From NCBI GenBank assembly GCA_008694505.1, contig VZDJ01000049.1:434001-498000 (forward strand): a stretch of 64,000 nt of DNA. The letters are read 5' to 3'. The position numbers and the translations under genes are program-made. How positions within the stretch are numbered: the first letter of the stretch is position 1; each line of letters starts with the position of its first letter. The notes beneath the pieces are model-generated. The model did not search any database and was not told the DNA's origin. It worked only from the letters and a program-made list of their open reading frames with translations. Positions 1-11,230 of the stretch are shown here, in pieces. Source of the stretch: Cyanoderma ruficeps. Its lineage: Eukaryota > Chordata > Aves > Passeriformes > Timaliidae.

Positions 1-1120
1 TTTACCTGATTATTAAAAGACACCGTGCTCTAGGCAGTGGGAGTGACAGGACCTCTGCGGGCTATTCCAGCTGTCCCCAAACCTGGCAAGGCTGCTGCAG
101 TCAGGCTGAGTAAACACCCCTCAGTCAGACAGCAGGTTTGTAACATGCGTTTGCTTGTTTTGCAGGCCGTGACACAAGTGGATGTGTTTGCCATGGAAAT
201 AAACACTTGGAACACATCTATATGTTTCTTGGCTTTTTGAGAGAAATGAAGAAAAAAGTCTTGGCATTTAATTACGAGGCACTAACCTGATAAATATTGA
301 ACATCATTTCTTTGTGAGCAGCTCCATGTGCTCAGAGTACTCTATGGATGTATTCCACAATTGCACTTATTTAATGCCTGTATCACCTCGTGCCTATTGT
401 ACTTATGTTGTCATCAATGTCAGATTTTAATTAAACAATTAAATCACTGTCACAGTAATTTCCCTAGAAAACTATTTTAAATGAAAAATCCCACAATAAA
501 TGTTTGGGAACCATCTTAAAGGGAAAAAAGATGGAAATAAGTTACAAAATAAAATTACAGTTCCCCCAGAATTAGGGAAAAAAACATGTTTTCAGCCTTG
601 AGAAGAATTCTGGACTAGAGGGTGGTTTCCACAGAATTCAGTGTGTCAGCAGGGAGACCAAGACCCCTTGGCTTGTCTGGGGGCTGGTCTGGGTCTGTCA
701 GGCGCAGGGACCCCGGCCCAGGGGTGGAACTTCCTGCACTCACCCCGCTACTGGGGCCAGGACAGTGACAGCAATGCAACCCTCTCATCTCCCGTGCCAG
801 CCAGGTACCAAATGCTCCTCAGAAAATAGTCCATTGGCCTTCTTTCCCTCCGACTTATTTCAGAATTAAGCTGGAGATTTTCAGGAAAGTCTGCATTGAA
901 TTATTCACCAAGTTAAGCACCAGCACCAGCTGCACTTACTATATAGTAACCACGTCCTCCACCCCTGTGTTGTAAGCAGATCTGACATAGCATCTTTGCT
1001 GCAGTTAATCAAACAGCTCATCGTTATCTCTTTGTAGATATCTGCTCTTATTCCTCTAAAACCTGTACTTTGCACAGAAAAATCACAAACACGAGATGCA
1101 AAATTCATCAGACAAGGTAT
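1..1120. other. AT-rich non-coding stretch, no gene seen
   Basis: No coding region, repeat or RNA gene is recognised here. A pyrimidine-rich run ending in 'ttgttttgcag' at about 150-165 resembles a splice acceptor, but the open frame around it is short (67 codons) and resembles nothing known. Short frames of 60-80 codons on both strands look like chance. Confidence 0.5.
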
Positions 1121-1127
1121 CTGCGGG

Positions 1128-1420
1128 ACTCGCGCTCCCCGGCGCACGCCGCGGTGTTACCTGTATTTAACATAAGCACATCTGACATTTGCGGCGGCGC
1201 GTGTTGGAACCGGGGGCCCGGGCGGTGACCGCAGCCGCGTCCCCCGCAGCATCCCCGGCCAACAAAGCCTTCCCTCCTGCCCCGGAGGGCTGTGCCGAGC
1301 CAGCCCCGGCAGCAGCCAGGGGCTGGGGCCTGGCCGTCCCCCGCTCCCCCGGCACCCAGCCCCGCGGGACCGCTGCCACCCCAGCACCCTTCCTGCCGCG
1401 GGAACCCTGGACAGTGTTTC
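1128..1420. promoter_or_regulatory. CpG-rich block (small CpG-island candidate)
   Basis: Composition changes sharply from AT-rich flanks to a CpG-dense block that starts with 'gcgctccccggcgcacgccgcgg' type sequence and runs through several CCGG/GCGG clusters. In birds such blocks often mark promoters or germline-unmethylated regulatory DNA. No coding exon is recognisable beside it, so a promoter role is inferred. The open frames inside (up to 105 codons) are expected in GC-rich DNA. Confidence 0.45.
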
Positions 1421-4400
1421 TTTTAGGTCCACGCTACGTTTTTATTGGAATGCAGCTCTGCAGATTGGGTTATGGCTGGGCTGCGTGTGGTTTCTGTCAG
1501 CCCTGAAGTGTTTTACAGCTGGAGATGATTTGGGGGGGGGGAAGGGGGCACATGCAGCCTGTCCACAGCCAGGTCTGATGTTCATCTGCTGCTGTCTCTC
1601 TAATTTTTTTCTCTGTATCTCGATCAAAAGGTGAGGTTGGCACTGGAGGGGGTGATGATGACAATGGCAACACCAGGTCCATCCCTTCCCGTTCCTCATT
1701 TGAGTTTGGTTCTCCCCAAAGCAATTTGCCAGCATTTCCCTTTTCTCCTGTGCCACGACAAACAGAGGCACCCGGTGTGCTGTGCCCGGGCACAGGCTGC
1801 CTGCAGGCCCTGCCCTGGGGGGACTCCTGCCACAGCCAGCTCCACTTGTGACTTCAAGGCACAAAACCTCTAACCTAAATTCAACCAGCAAACCCCAAAG
1901 CACTCGCCCCATCAGTCCAGAGCCGTGGCAGAGTCTCCATAGCCCCCATGGCTGGGCAGACCCTCGCCTGGACCCATCCAGGGCCACCCGCACTGTACCC
2001 AGAGCTCTGCCACCACAAGGGCCTGGGCAGAGCACGCGCAACCAGAAACACGTATTTTATATATGGGAAAGGGAAAATGGAAGAGGTTGCACAGAACCCT
2101 CCTCCAAGCAGGAGAGGCTGTGCTGGAGGAAAGTATTGCTCATAATGACACTTAAGCCCAGACACTCGAATGCTAAAGGTTAAACTTACATTCTTCAAGA
2201 AAGGGCTCCTTGCCAGCTTGAACTGTGTTGTGTGTTCACTATTGCCTCCTCCTCCTCTTCATCCACTGTCAATCCACTTTTGGTATGTGTTGAAATAACT
2301 GAGGTTTTGGGGTGGATATTTTCCTCCCCTAATGTCTGTTCTCTGTACCAGTTCTTGGCCCTATGTCTGTCACAGAGTTAAAAAAAAATTAAAAGTCAGT
2401 TTAATGCCTGTACAAAAGCGAAGTGTTTTTTTTTCTTAGCTGCAAACTACTGTAGCTTCAATTCATCAAAGACCAGCCTCAGCATATGTTCTGTCCTCCA
2501 GTGACACACAGTTCATAGAACACCATCCTCCACCTCCTGTCCTCAGCTGAATAACCAGAACCTACATTCTGACAATCAGACTAAAATTGGAATTAAAATA
2601 CACAATGAAAGACTGATATATACAGTAACAATAGGGTGGCAAAATCATTTTGGGGACAATCCCCACCAGGGCTGGAGACGAAACTGATGGCAATGCTTCC
2701 AAATGCTCAAGCTAAGGCAGAAGAAACAGGAAAATGCCCACCCAGGAGTAGCACTTTAAGATGAATTTCAGCATAATATGAAGAAACAGACATGCAGTTT
2801 GGATGCTGCATTTAAACCTTACTGATCAAAGAGCATCTTCTCCATATACTTTCATGCTTCTCTCCAGAGATATTTCCCATAAAAAAGAATGGAAATAATA
2901 TTACATTGTGCATGCCTTCTAAAGCAGCCTCTTTACACAGCCTCATGCAGGCTTTTCGTAGAGAATCAGTCAGGTGGAAGCACAGAACACGGATCCCTAC
3001 ATCTCAGCAGCAGCAGCAGGTAGAGGAGACCCAGACAGAAGCTGGATCAAAGGCTTTGAGGAGGAGCATGGAAAAGAGCCAGAGTGAGCTTCAGAAGTCA
3101 AATGCAATTTTTATTTGGGTTCAGAGATGATAAAAGGCCAGAGATGTTCATTTTCCTACTTCCTGCAGCAAGGGAACGGGGGGCTGCAGGGCTCCGCAGC
3201 TCGCTGCAGTGTATTTCTTGGCACAGCCCTAATTGTATCTCCTGGTCCCAGTGGAAGTTCACGCTTTTTAATATCTCTTATTGCTTCTGCAATTGCTGCC
3301 ACCAGTCAGCAATCACAAACAGGAAGCCGTGAGTCAGCAGAGCCATAACCCGTGGGCTGACAGCGGCCGGAGGAGAGGGACGCTCCTGGAAAACACGGCA
3401 AGGGCCGAGCCGGCCAGGCCCGGGAGAATGGTGCTGGACAGGCCCGGGGAGCCGTGCAGAGCCTCGGTTCCTAATTCAGCCCTTCAGCCTACCCCAAAAC
3501 CTGGCATAAAGGCCATGTTGCCCTCGGCCTGAACACCTTCAGAGAGGTTTCCCAAAGCTGGTCCCCAGTGCTCAGGGCAGTCATGGCAGGGTGAGAGCAG
3601 ACAAGGACGCTGGGTCCAGTTGCCTCTCTGTGCTTCAAAACGCAGATTTTTTTACCCCATTAGGGAGAGGCACGGCAGGGGAGGCAGCAATGACCCCTCA
3701 GCTGGGATACGTCAGCATGACCCCGTTTTCACACCAGCGGCACCCAGGGCTTGGCCACACCACGGCTCACGTAGCGCGGGGAAGCAGATGATCTATTCCC
3801 AGCCTGGTTTCGTCTGTTTTCTAACTGTATTTAGCAGCGGGTTTACTCCAGACTGAGCCTGCGTGAGTAAGTGTGTATGTAAGGGTTGAGGATTGGCTGC
3901 AGCAGGCAGAGGGTTTGCTGAAAGGCTTGTTAAGGAAGCACTACTGACCATGCAATCCAATTACATAATGCTTCAAAAAATAACCGTGCTGGGAGTTGGG
4001 TCTGGGCAGCGCATTTTGGCAGCAGAAAGAGGTATCAAATGTCCATCTTCCAAACCAAAGGCTGACAGTGTATTTGTGCCACAATGTGACACTGCACCTC
4101 GGCCGTAAACTGCTCTAAAGAGGAAACTTGCTTCCAGGGGAAATGCCTGCTGTTCCCTTTCAAGGCAGTGCTGCACCCTGCAGACCGACGTTATTTGAGT
4201 CCTTGTAAAATTACCACTAATCTCTGCACTCAGGATGCCTCGTGTTTTATGGGCACTCGTATGACGGCAGCTTTGTTTTCTGGGGGGAAAGCAGAGTGCT
4301 GAGCGGGGAGAAGCAGGCACCTGGCGGTCAGCAGTGGCTCTGGGGGTTTTCCTCGGGTCCCTATCCTGCAGTTCCTCTCTTGCCACCCTGGACAGGACAG

Positions 4401-4770
4401 ACATACAGATGATGCACAGTATTTACCAGACAATGTCTGGAAAAAATACCCTGTCCTGCCCGAGAAAGATCCTGATCCAGTCCCACTCCAGGCAGAGCCT
4501 GCATGGAGCTGTGCATCCATCCTTTCTGCCGAGATGGATGGATGCTGGCGGAAGGGACTGAAGGCTCAAGCTCCAGGATGGCTCCATCCACACGTTGTTC
4601 GGGATGACAGGGATTTAGAGACCCTGTCTCCAAACAGCACTGGTAGCTTTTATCGTAGTTACTAATTTAACTGCTGGGCTGCTCCGAAGGCGTCGCAGAG
4701 AAGGCACATTTCTGGTGAATGAGGCAACAGCAAACTAAAGATATTCTTAGCCGCTGCGCAGCTGCCTGTA
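1421..4770. other. Mixed-composition non-coding stretch
   Basis: No gene is recognised. Visible details are a run of ten G at about 1531-1540, a (CAG)5 run at 3005-3019 and a TGAGTCAGCA motif at 3330-3339 (Maf/AP-1 type half-palindrome). The longest open frame (minus strand, 1442-2041, 199 codons) has a biased, low-information composition and no domain I can name, so it is treated as chance. Confidence 0.5.
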
Positions 4771-4779
4771 CCTGAGCCG

Positions 4780-5450
4780 TGGGGCTCGGCTGCCGGGGAT
4801 GCTGCATGAGCCGCGCTGGCCACCAGCGCCCGGCTCTGGCCCGTGTCCCCGCCCGGGCAGCGGGGGGGTCCCTCGGCCGGATCCCCCCCCCCCGGCACCC
4901 GCGGGCGCTGCCCACGCCGGGAGCCCCGCGGTGACACGGGCCAGCCCCGGCCGTGCCGCCGGGCCCGGGGCAGCGGCGCGGGCGCGAAGGGGTTACGGGC
5001 GGCTCGTCCGGCCCGGCCCGCCCCGCCGCCTTCCCCGGCGGTTCCCGGCTGTTCGCGGCTGTTCCCGGCTGTTTACCTGGCAGCGCCGGCCGGAGGCCGC
5101 GCTGACATCACCGCCGCGCCCCCTCCCTCCGCCCGTGCCTCCCTCCCGCCGGGCCCGCGGGGCTGCCGCCCGCCTTCCTTCCCAGAGCCCCGGCCGGGCC
5201 CGCCCGCAGCCCGACACCGGCCCCGGCACACGTGCTGCCCGGCGCTGCCCACCCACCTGGCTGCCACGTCGCAGCCGCGGGCTGGCCGGGGGCCACCATG
5301 CTGCCGTCGCCGCCCCGGGGCCGAGGGCCCGTCACACCGGCCAGCCCGGCGGGCCCGGGCACACCGCGGGCCGCGGCCAGCGCCGCAGGTGCTCGCCCCT
5401 CCGGGGGCTGCTCGCTCCAGCCCGCGGCGGAGCTGCTCTGTGGATGCTTT
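4780..5450. promoter_or_regulatory. Strong CpG island
   Basis: About 670 bases are extremely GC- and CpG-rich, with repeated CCCGG, GCCGG and CGCGG words and a C run near 4885. This is the strongest CpG island in the window by eye. Such islands usually carry transcription start sites. Both strands are open for more than 200 codons, a by-product of having few A/T-containing stop codons and not evidence for a protein. No TATA box stands out, and the direction of any transcript cannot be decided. Confidence 0.7.
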
Positions 5451-5640
5451 CTTGGTGCATTTGGGCAGGGAGCCAAAGTATGCAGCTTAAAGGAAATGTT
5501 TAATAAAGACACAGGAGCCTCAAACTGTTTATTTTTCCTTGCAGAAAGGTGGAGAGACGATGTCCCTGGAAACGCCGCCGGGCCAGGCGCGGGCCGGGGG
5601 CCGAGCCGGGGCTGACACTGCCTCTCACCTCTCCCTCCCC
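5451..5640. other. Island shore with acceptor-like site
   Basis: Sequence falls from the CpG island into mixed DNA. A pyrimidine tract 'tgtttatttttccttgcag' ends with AG at 5543-5544, a good match to a plus-strand splice acceptor. A second short GC-rich patch follows at about 5565-5625. With no recognisable exon on either side, the acceptor remains a motif match only. Confidence 0.3.
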
Positions 5641-5830
5641 TGACAGCCCCGGCCGCGGGGTCATAAACCGTGGGGGGAAAAGGCAGCCTATTAGTAACTC
5701 TATTAAGTCTCCATTAGTTAGGTGTGAACTCATTACTCTAATATACCTGGAGGTGGGATCCCACTTGCAGGACATTAGCGCTGCAATAAGCACGTTTACC
5801 ACCCGAGCTGGACAGAGCCAGGATGGAGCA
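5641..5830. promoter_or_regulatory. AT-rich motif cluster, enhancer candidate
   Basis: Directly downstream of the strong CpG island, the sequence becomes rich in ATTA/TTAGT words (homeodomain-type cores) and contains a T-box half-site AGGTGTGA at 5720-5727. The sharp boundaries and dense, non-repetitive motif content resemble conserved non-coding elements around developmental genes. Conservation cannot be judged from one sequence, so this is inference. Confidence 0.3.
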
Positions 5831-6103
5831 AAGGCGAGGAGCCTCTCGACACCTGGAGCAGCATCCGCTGCAGCAGCACCGCCACAGAGAGAGCTCTTCT
5901 TGCCACGCCTGCCCTGGCGCAGTGGAACCTCTCCCACACAGGCAGGCCCTGTCCCCGCGGTCGTTGTCCCTGTGAGCAGTCCCTAAAGCACCCCTCGAGA
6001 CCTTCCCTTCCTGCAGCAGCGACAGGGCAGCCACAGAAACACCCTCTGCTCATCCGCTCCCCTGGTGAGTGGCTGCACCACGGGAAGCTGCTCTCCCACC
6101 CTG
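5831..6103. other. Non-coding, nothing recognised
   Basis: Mixed-composition DNA between the motif cluster and the CR1 pair. Overlapping short frames on both strands have no recognisable content. Confidence 0.5.
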
Positions 6104-6286
6104 TTGTAGAATCAGTCATTTGGGTTGGAAAAGTTGCCCCAGCACTGCCAAGGCCACCAGGAACCCATGACCCCAGGTGCCCACACAGCTTTTAAATCCC
6201 CTCCAGGGATGATGACCCTACCACCGACCTGGGCAGCCAGAGCAAGGGCTGGACGGCACTTTCAGTGAAGAAATTTTTCCTAATCA
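6104..6286 (-). mobile_element. CR1 LINE 3' fragment (5'-truncated)
   Basis: Read on the plus strand it starts 'gtagaatcagtcatttgggttggaaaag', passes through 'tttaaatcccctccagggatgatgacc' and ends 'tttcagtgaagaaatttttcctaat'. These are the known landmarks of an avian CR1 tail in reverse orientation, so the element lies on the minus strand. It is 5'-truncated and diverged, and codes for nothing. It directly abuts a second CR1 piece. Confidence 0.85.
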
Positions 6287-6425
6287 CTAAATCATAGAAC
6301 ATCCTGAGCTGGAAGAAACCTACATGGAATATCGAGCGCAATTACAGGCCCTGCACAAGATGGACCCAAGAATCCCACCACATGCCTGAGAGCTTTTCCC
6401 AGCACTTCCCGAGTGTCCAGTCTCA
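6287..6425 (-). mobile_element. Second CR1 LINE 3' fragment, abutting the first
   Basis: Starts 'aatcatagaacatcctgagctggaag' and continues through 'ggccctgcacaagatggaccc' to 'catgcctgagagcttttcccagcac'. This matches a different avian CR1 subfamily tail ('cctgagttggaagggaccc' type). Same minus orientation as its neighbour. The 3' end of this copy sits where the neighbour is truncated, so one copy probably landed in or next to the other. Confidence 0.85.
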
Positions 6426-9400
6426 ACCTCCCCTTTGGCCTTTTCCATGTGTTGGCGCTTTGTGACAGGAGCTGTTCTGCTGTCTGCAGCTGAGCACCCT
6501 GTGAGGAACTCAGGCAAACTAAATAATGAGCTTATAGGAAATCAATTAATTACTAATGGATAGGATGCAGGAGCAGGGCTTAAAAGGGTTTGCTGAGTTA
6601 GCACAATGAAAAATATGATTGTGTGTAGGAATCTGTAGATGTAGAACTTTTTCTCCCCCTTTTCAGTCGGCTTGAACATGCCAACATGAGCTGCCCAACC
6701 CCTGCTGTCCTCTGCCAAAGCCCCTCGCAGAACACAAAGACTCTGCACCATCTCCTCCCTATCCTTACTCACACTTCGAGGCTGCACAAAAGCACAGTCC
6801 ATGCAGAACTCTTCCCAAAACTAATTTTTAAGCCCATTTGTTCCTAAATAGCACTAAACTGTACACCATCCCTGAAAAAAAAGTTGTCCAAGAGCACACA
6901 AGCAGGATTTTAAAAATTATTTCAGAAGGAAGCATGATCTTGTTTCTAAGATCCTTGGCCAAAAAGAGTATAAAATTAATGGTATTAAGTGCCTAAAAAT
7001 ACTCTTGAGGATCTGGGAGTTGGAACAAGGGCTTGGATTCTATTCCTAGCTCTGCCACAGACTCACTGTCTGCAATGAAGGACCAGCTCAGACGGGACAC
7101 GGGGTGTGCTGGAAGTGCCCAGAAATGCACTTCAGAGCTCACTCCCTCCACTTTCTGCCCTAATTTCCCAGCCTGTATAATGGCTACAAAAGTGACTCTG
7201 ATGGAGCAGAGCACATGAGATGGGATGTTGGTGTAATTCCTCCTGGTGTGTTTCCAGAGCACCTTGAAACCATGTCCTTTCACAGTGCCCCACTGATCAA
7301 GCTCACCTGCCCTCTTCTTCCTTCCCTATTTCTCTGGAATTAACTCTTAAAATTCAAAACATCAGCAGGTACAAACAATTTTGATTAAAGAAGAAACTAC
7401 CTGCCAGAAAAGTGCTTTCTCCCTCCCAGCAAACACAGCACTTCCTTGCACTGTCTTCCTGGCCAGTGGCAAGCTGTCTATTGTAAGGTTGCACAAGTCC
7501 AATGCCCTGCAAAACTCAGTATTAATTCTGTCTCTTCATGGCCCTGAACAGGAGAGACACGCATCCTTAAAATGCAACACTTGTTTTTAGCCCTGGAAAA
7601 TCCTGAAATATTCACCTTTTAATATGTTATATCTAGGAAAACTGTTTCATCATGTAAAAATGATTTTACGAGTATTTCTCACCCTGTTTTACTGTTACCC
7701 TGTTAACTAAGGTACCTGTTTCTACATGGAATCCTATACAAAATGGATTAAAATTATTGTTAAAGTTTCTAAAATTTGAACAAGCTACTAGTGGCAGATG
7801 CCCAATGAAAAAACAACAGTCCATCAGCAAAGCCTGAGGTGAACTCAATGGTGGCTTCTCTAATTACAAAAAAAGGAACAAAAAAGGAACAAAAAAAGAA
7901 TGCTACTTTGACAGAATCTCAAATCCCTATAATTCCCTGTGTGTCTTAGCTATGAAACCACTTTCAGCACAGTAATTTAAACTGCTAGATAGAATATTCA
8001 AAATAGCACATTTCAGTGATAAATGGTAACGTTTATGCCCTAAAGTTGCTTTTACACCCACATGAGGCACTGAGATGGGACAGAATCCTCCAGAGTGAGT
8101 CCTGTACGGATCCCAGACTCTGCCGGGTTCTGCCATCAGTGAAAGTATTCCAAGAGAAATGAAAACCCAGGCAGTGAAAACCCCTGCTCACCCCACAGAA
8201 GGGACAAAAAGAGACTGACATTTCCATGGGTGATTCTGTCTGATGAAATCAAGTATTTAAATGGCTTCTGTTTACACAGGATTTTGAGAAATAATGCTAA
8301 TTTGCAGAATTGGCATCTGGGGTATGAGTATACATACCCTGGGAGAGCACTTACGGAGCCTTTGTGAAGCTAAGTAATAAACGCTTTGTCTTCACCACAC
8401 TATTTATGGGTTGCCTGGGGGCATCCTGCTCTCCTCCTGCCCCTACCTGGGCATAAAATTATTGCCCAACTAGGTTTTAATCAGAGCAACAGTAAATCTG
8501 AATGACCACACATGCACAGCCATTCCTGCTCCCTGATCTCCAGCATTAATTATAAAGTGAGACTGTTTACACAGTACATACCACTTTCCTGACTTCTTTC
8601 TTGTTTATGTCTAAACCTTTATGGACATAAAACTTTTGGAATTTGCTTTTGGAATAAAACTGCAATTTGAGTGGCAATAACTGTGTTGGAAAACAACTCA
8701 GCCATTGCTCCCCCGGTGCCGCGGTCACGGCAGGTTTGCACCGGAGCCTCTCCCACTGGAGCGTGTTGGTTCAGGTCATCTCCTTGCTGGCCCAGCTGGA
8801 TGGCTCCTCAGAAACTGCAGCCTGAGATGGCTCACAGCAAACACTCCAGCTTTCCCTCCCGAGTCCCATCCTTCACTTTCCCCCACATCTGCTCCCCTGT
8901 GCATGTCCCACACGCCCCGGTCTGGGGGTCTGTGGGGCTGTCCCTGTGCCAGGCTGGGGCTCAGGGCCTCACCCCTCCCCTCCCAGTGTACGGACCTGGC
9001 AGCCTCTTTGCCCCTCCGGACAGAACCCTGTCCCATGCCCTAAGACACCCCCCAGTCAGATTTTCCCCCAAAGGGAAACTTTTCTTGTACAGCAAGTCCT
9101 TACAAACAAAAGAGATGTCCATCGGATGCCATACACAAGTGAGGATACCAATAGTAAAGTTACTCATGCTCCACAAGCGCTGTATTATTCCCTGTCACAC
9201 TGGCCTGGCTGCTCTTTTTGTCAGGCTGTCACACAATAAATTAATATGTTGGCTGTTTGGGGCTGAGAACTCTTCTATTTGTTCAGTAAAACAGGTACTG
9301 CACACCCCAGGCACCATATAAAAATAATAAATTACCATAGCACACAGGCAAGGTATTACTTGCCTCTCTCCTTGCCTTTACTTTATCCCCTCCATCCTCT

Positions 9401-10245
9401 GCCTTTCCTCTGATCAATTCATCTTCCATTTACTTTCTATTTCTGTCTGTAGGTTTCACTCTAATACATACTGCTCCGATATTCCAACCATGCCACCTGC
9501 TCCAGAAGCACAACTACAGAGGCTCCACTGATGTGGAGAAGAAATCAACAAAAGTTCAAAGGGAGGAAAAGAAATAATGTATATACTGCATCCTGCAAAA
9601 ATATTAGGAAAAAGGAATCAAGCCTCTACCTGGTGCTGTCTCTTATGCTGACTTGGATGCCTCCTGATTCCTGCCAGACTCCCTTTACTCTTCACATCCA
9701 ACACAGAAATGTGGAGACTTGGTAGCCAGAGGAATTCAACAGCCTTGTTTGTGTAGGCAGGTTGGGAAGTGTTTGACCCAATCTCCTTTGTAGGTTAAAA
9801 TGTCTTTTAATTCTGGTGGGCTGTGTTGAGATGGGAATGAATAAACTCTCTCTTCATTTTAGCGTCCAGCTCATGGAAGCTGCACAGGCTGGATGTTAAG
9901 TCTGTCCAAATTCCTTTCCTCTTTGGCAAGGTTATCCTACCTACAAAAATAAGAATTAAAATTAAGGTTTTGTTTGGCTTCTTACAAGTTCAGAGCCTGA
10001 CCCACGTTTTCCAGGACACAGTTCCAACCCAAGTTTTAGCACACAGGCTCCCCAAGAGCACCCACAAAGTCATGGGAAATCATCAAGTTATCGCAATACT
10101 AAATGCATTATGCTTCCAAAGCATCACATAATCTTAACTAATAAAAAACCCAACAGAATTTACTGTTTGTTCTTTTTTTAAAAAATAAATAAGCAAAGAA
10201 GCAAAATTTAAATATTTACTGAAAAGCTAAATACTGTAGGCTTGT
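6426..10245. other. Long non-coding stretch, nothing gene-like
   Basis: About 3.8 kb of mostly AT-rich sequence without recognisable exons, RNA genes or interspersed repeats, apart from the small A-rich repeat at 7868-7900. A more C-rich patch at about 8700-9060 opens long frames on both strands (up to 216 codons), but its translation has no domain I recognise. Confidence 0.5.
7868..7900. repeat. A-rich short tandem repeat
   Basis: About three imperfect copies of an 11-base unit, A6-7 followed by GGAAC, occur in tandem. The third copy decays to AAAAAAAGAA. It could be a decayed simple repeat or a remnant A-rich tail of a retroposed sequence. No retroposed body is recognised next to it. Confidence 0.7.
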
Positions 10246-10249
10246 GCAG

Positions 10250-10690
10250 TTATTGGCAGGAGATGCTGTGCAATAAAACCTTGGCAGGCTGTTGCTTCCC
10301 ACAGCCCTGAGCGGGGCCCGGGACAGCGACACTATTTGAGGCACACCTGGGGCTCAGGTACGTGGGGGGCCCACAGCTGGCTGCCCTCTGCTCTCGTGGG
10401 GAGCCCTGGCTGTGACCAGGACACAGCTCAGTCACCAGAGGCAGCATCAGCGGAGCCCGGCAGGTGACGGTCCCCAGGCTGGGGCTGCTGGGCAGCTCCA
10501 GGTGTGCCAGGGGGCTCCAGGTGTGCCAGGGGGCTCCAGGTGTGCCAGGGACAGCCTGGCCCAGCCCCGGGCCCCGCTGACTCCGCAGGTGGGCTGGGCT
10601 GGCCGAGGGGAATCTCTGCTGCTTCTGGCATCTTATTCCCACCCCTCCTGTCCCACGTGGCCGTGCATTAGTGATGGGCACTGCTGGCAG
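10250..10690. other. GC-rich patch without recognisable gene
   Basis: A GC-rich island in AT-rich surroundings that contains the 20-bp tandem repeat listed separately. Open frames exist on both strands (up to 143 codons on the minus strand), and the repeat gives them a periodic HLEPP-type translation. I do not treat these as genes. Confidence 0.45.
10495..10550. repeat. 20-bp tandem repeat, 2.8 copies
   Basis: The unit GCTCCAGGTGTGCCAGGGGG starts at 10495, 10515 and 10535. The copies are identical until the last breaks off after GCCAGGG. Near-perfect identity suggests recent slippage. The period is not a multiple of three, so it would shift a reading frame on expansion. Confidence 0.95.
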
Positions 10691-10699
10691 ATGGCAAAG

Positions 10700-11230
10700 T
10701 TCGAGCCGGGCTAATTAAACATACCGAGCTAATAACCTTCCATTTTGGGACTGGTATAATTCATAATTTAATGTATTGCTGCTGAGACATTAACCTTTCA
10801 ATGACTGGCACAGTGCCCACAGCAGCCTGAGTGCTGACCATCTTTCAGGAAAATGAGTATTATTGTTAAAACAGGTATAAATCATTCATGGCTTCGGCTT
10901 TTGTGTCAAGCTGCACATGAAAATAAGTAGTAGGCTGGGTAATTTATTTACCTTTTGGTGGTTATTCTTATGATTTCACGATCATATTCTCTGATTCATA
11001 AACACTGGCCAGTTGCCATTCTGTTCTCATTTTACCATTTCAATATTGCAGTGATTATTCTGATTTCCATCTTTAACAAGTTCAAGACTGGTGCAGAGTT
11101 GCTTGATCCAGGCACAAACATAATCTCATTTCAAAGAGGAAAAACTTATTTTAAGCTAATTGCACAGTATTCAATGCAATTATTAAAGCTACCAACTTGT
11201 TTCAGTTTATCATTTTGCTAAAAGGAGTGT
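10700..11230. promoter_or_regulatory. AT-rich homeodomain-motif block, enhancer candidate
   Basis: A long, complex, non-repetitive AT-rich block with TAATTAAAC, TATAATTCATAATTTAATG, ATTTATTTACC and CTAATTGC words. Its texture resembles conserved non-coding elements. It directly follows the GC-rich patch. An open frame of 88 codons at 10955-11221 has no recognisable product. Enhancer function is inferred from composition only. Confidence 0.25.

Noticed and set aside
4799..5503. 234-codon plus-strand frame in the CpG island
   Set aside because: Stops are rare in such GC-rich sequence, several frames on both strands are open, and the Pro/Arg/Ala-rich translation has no domain.
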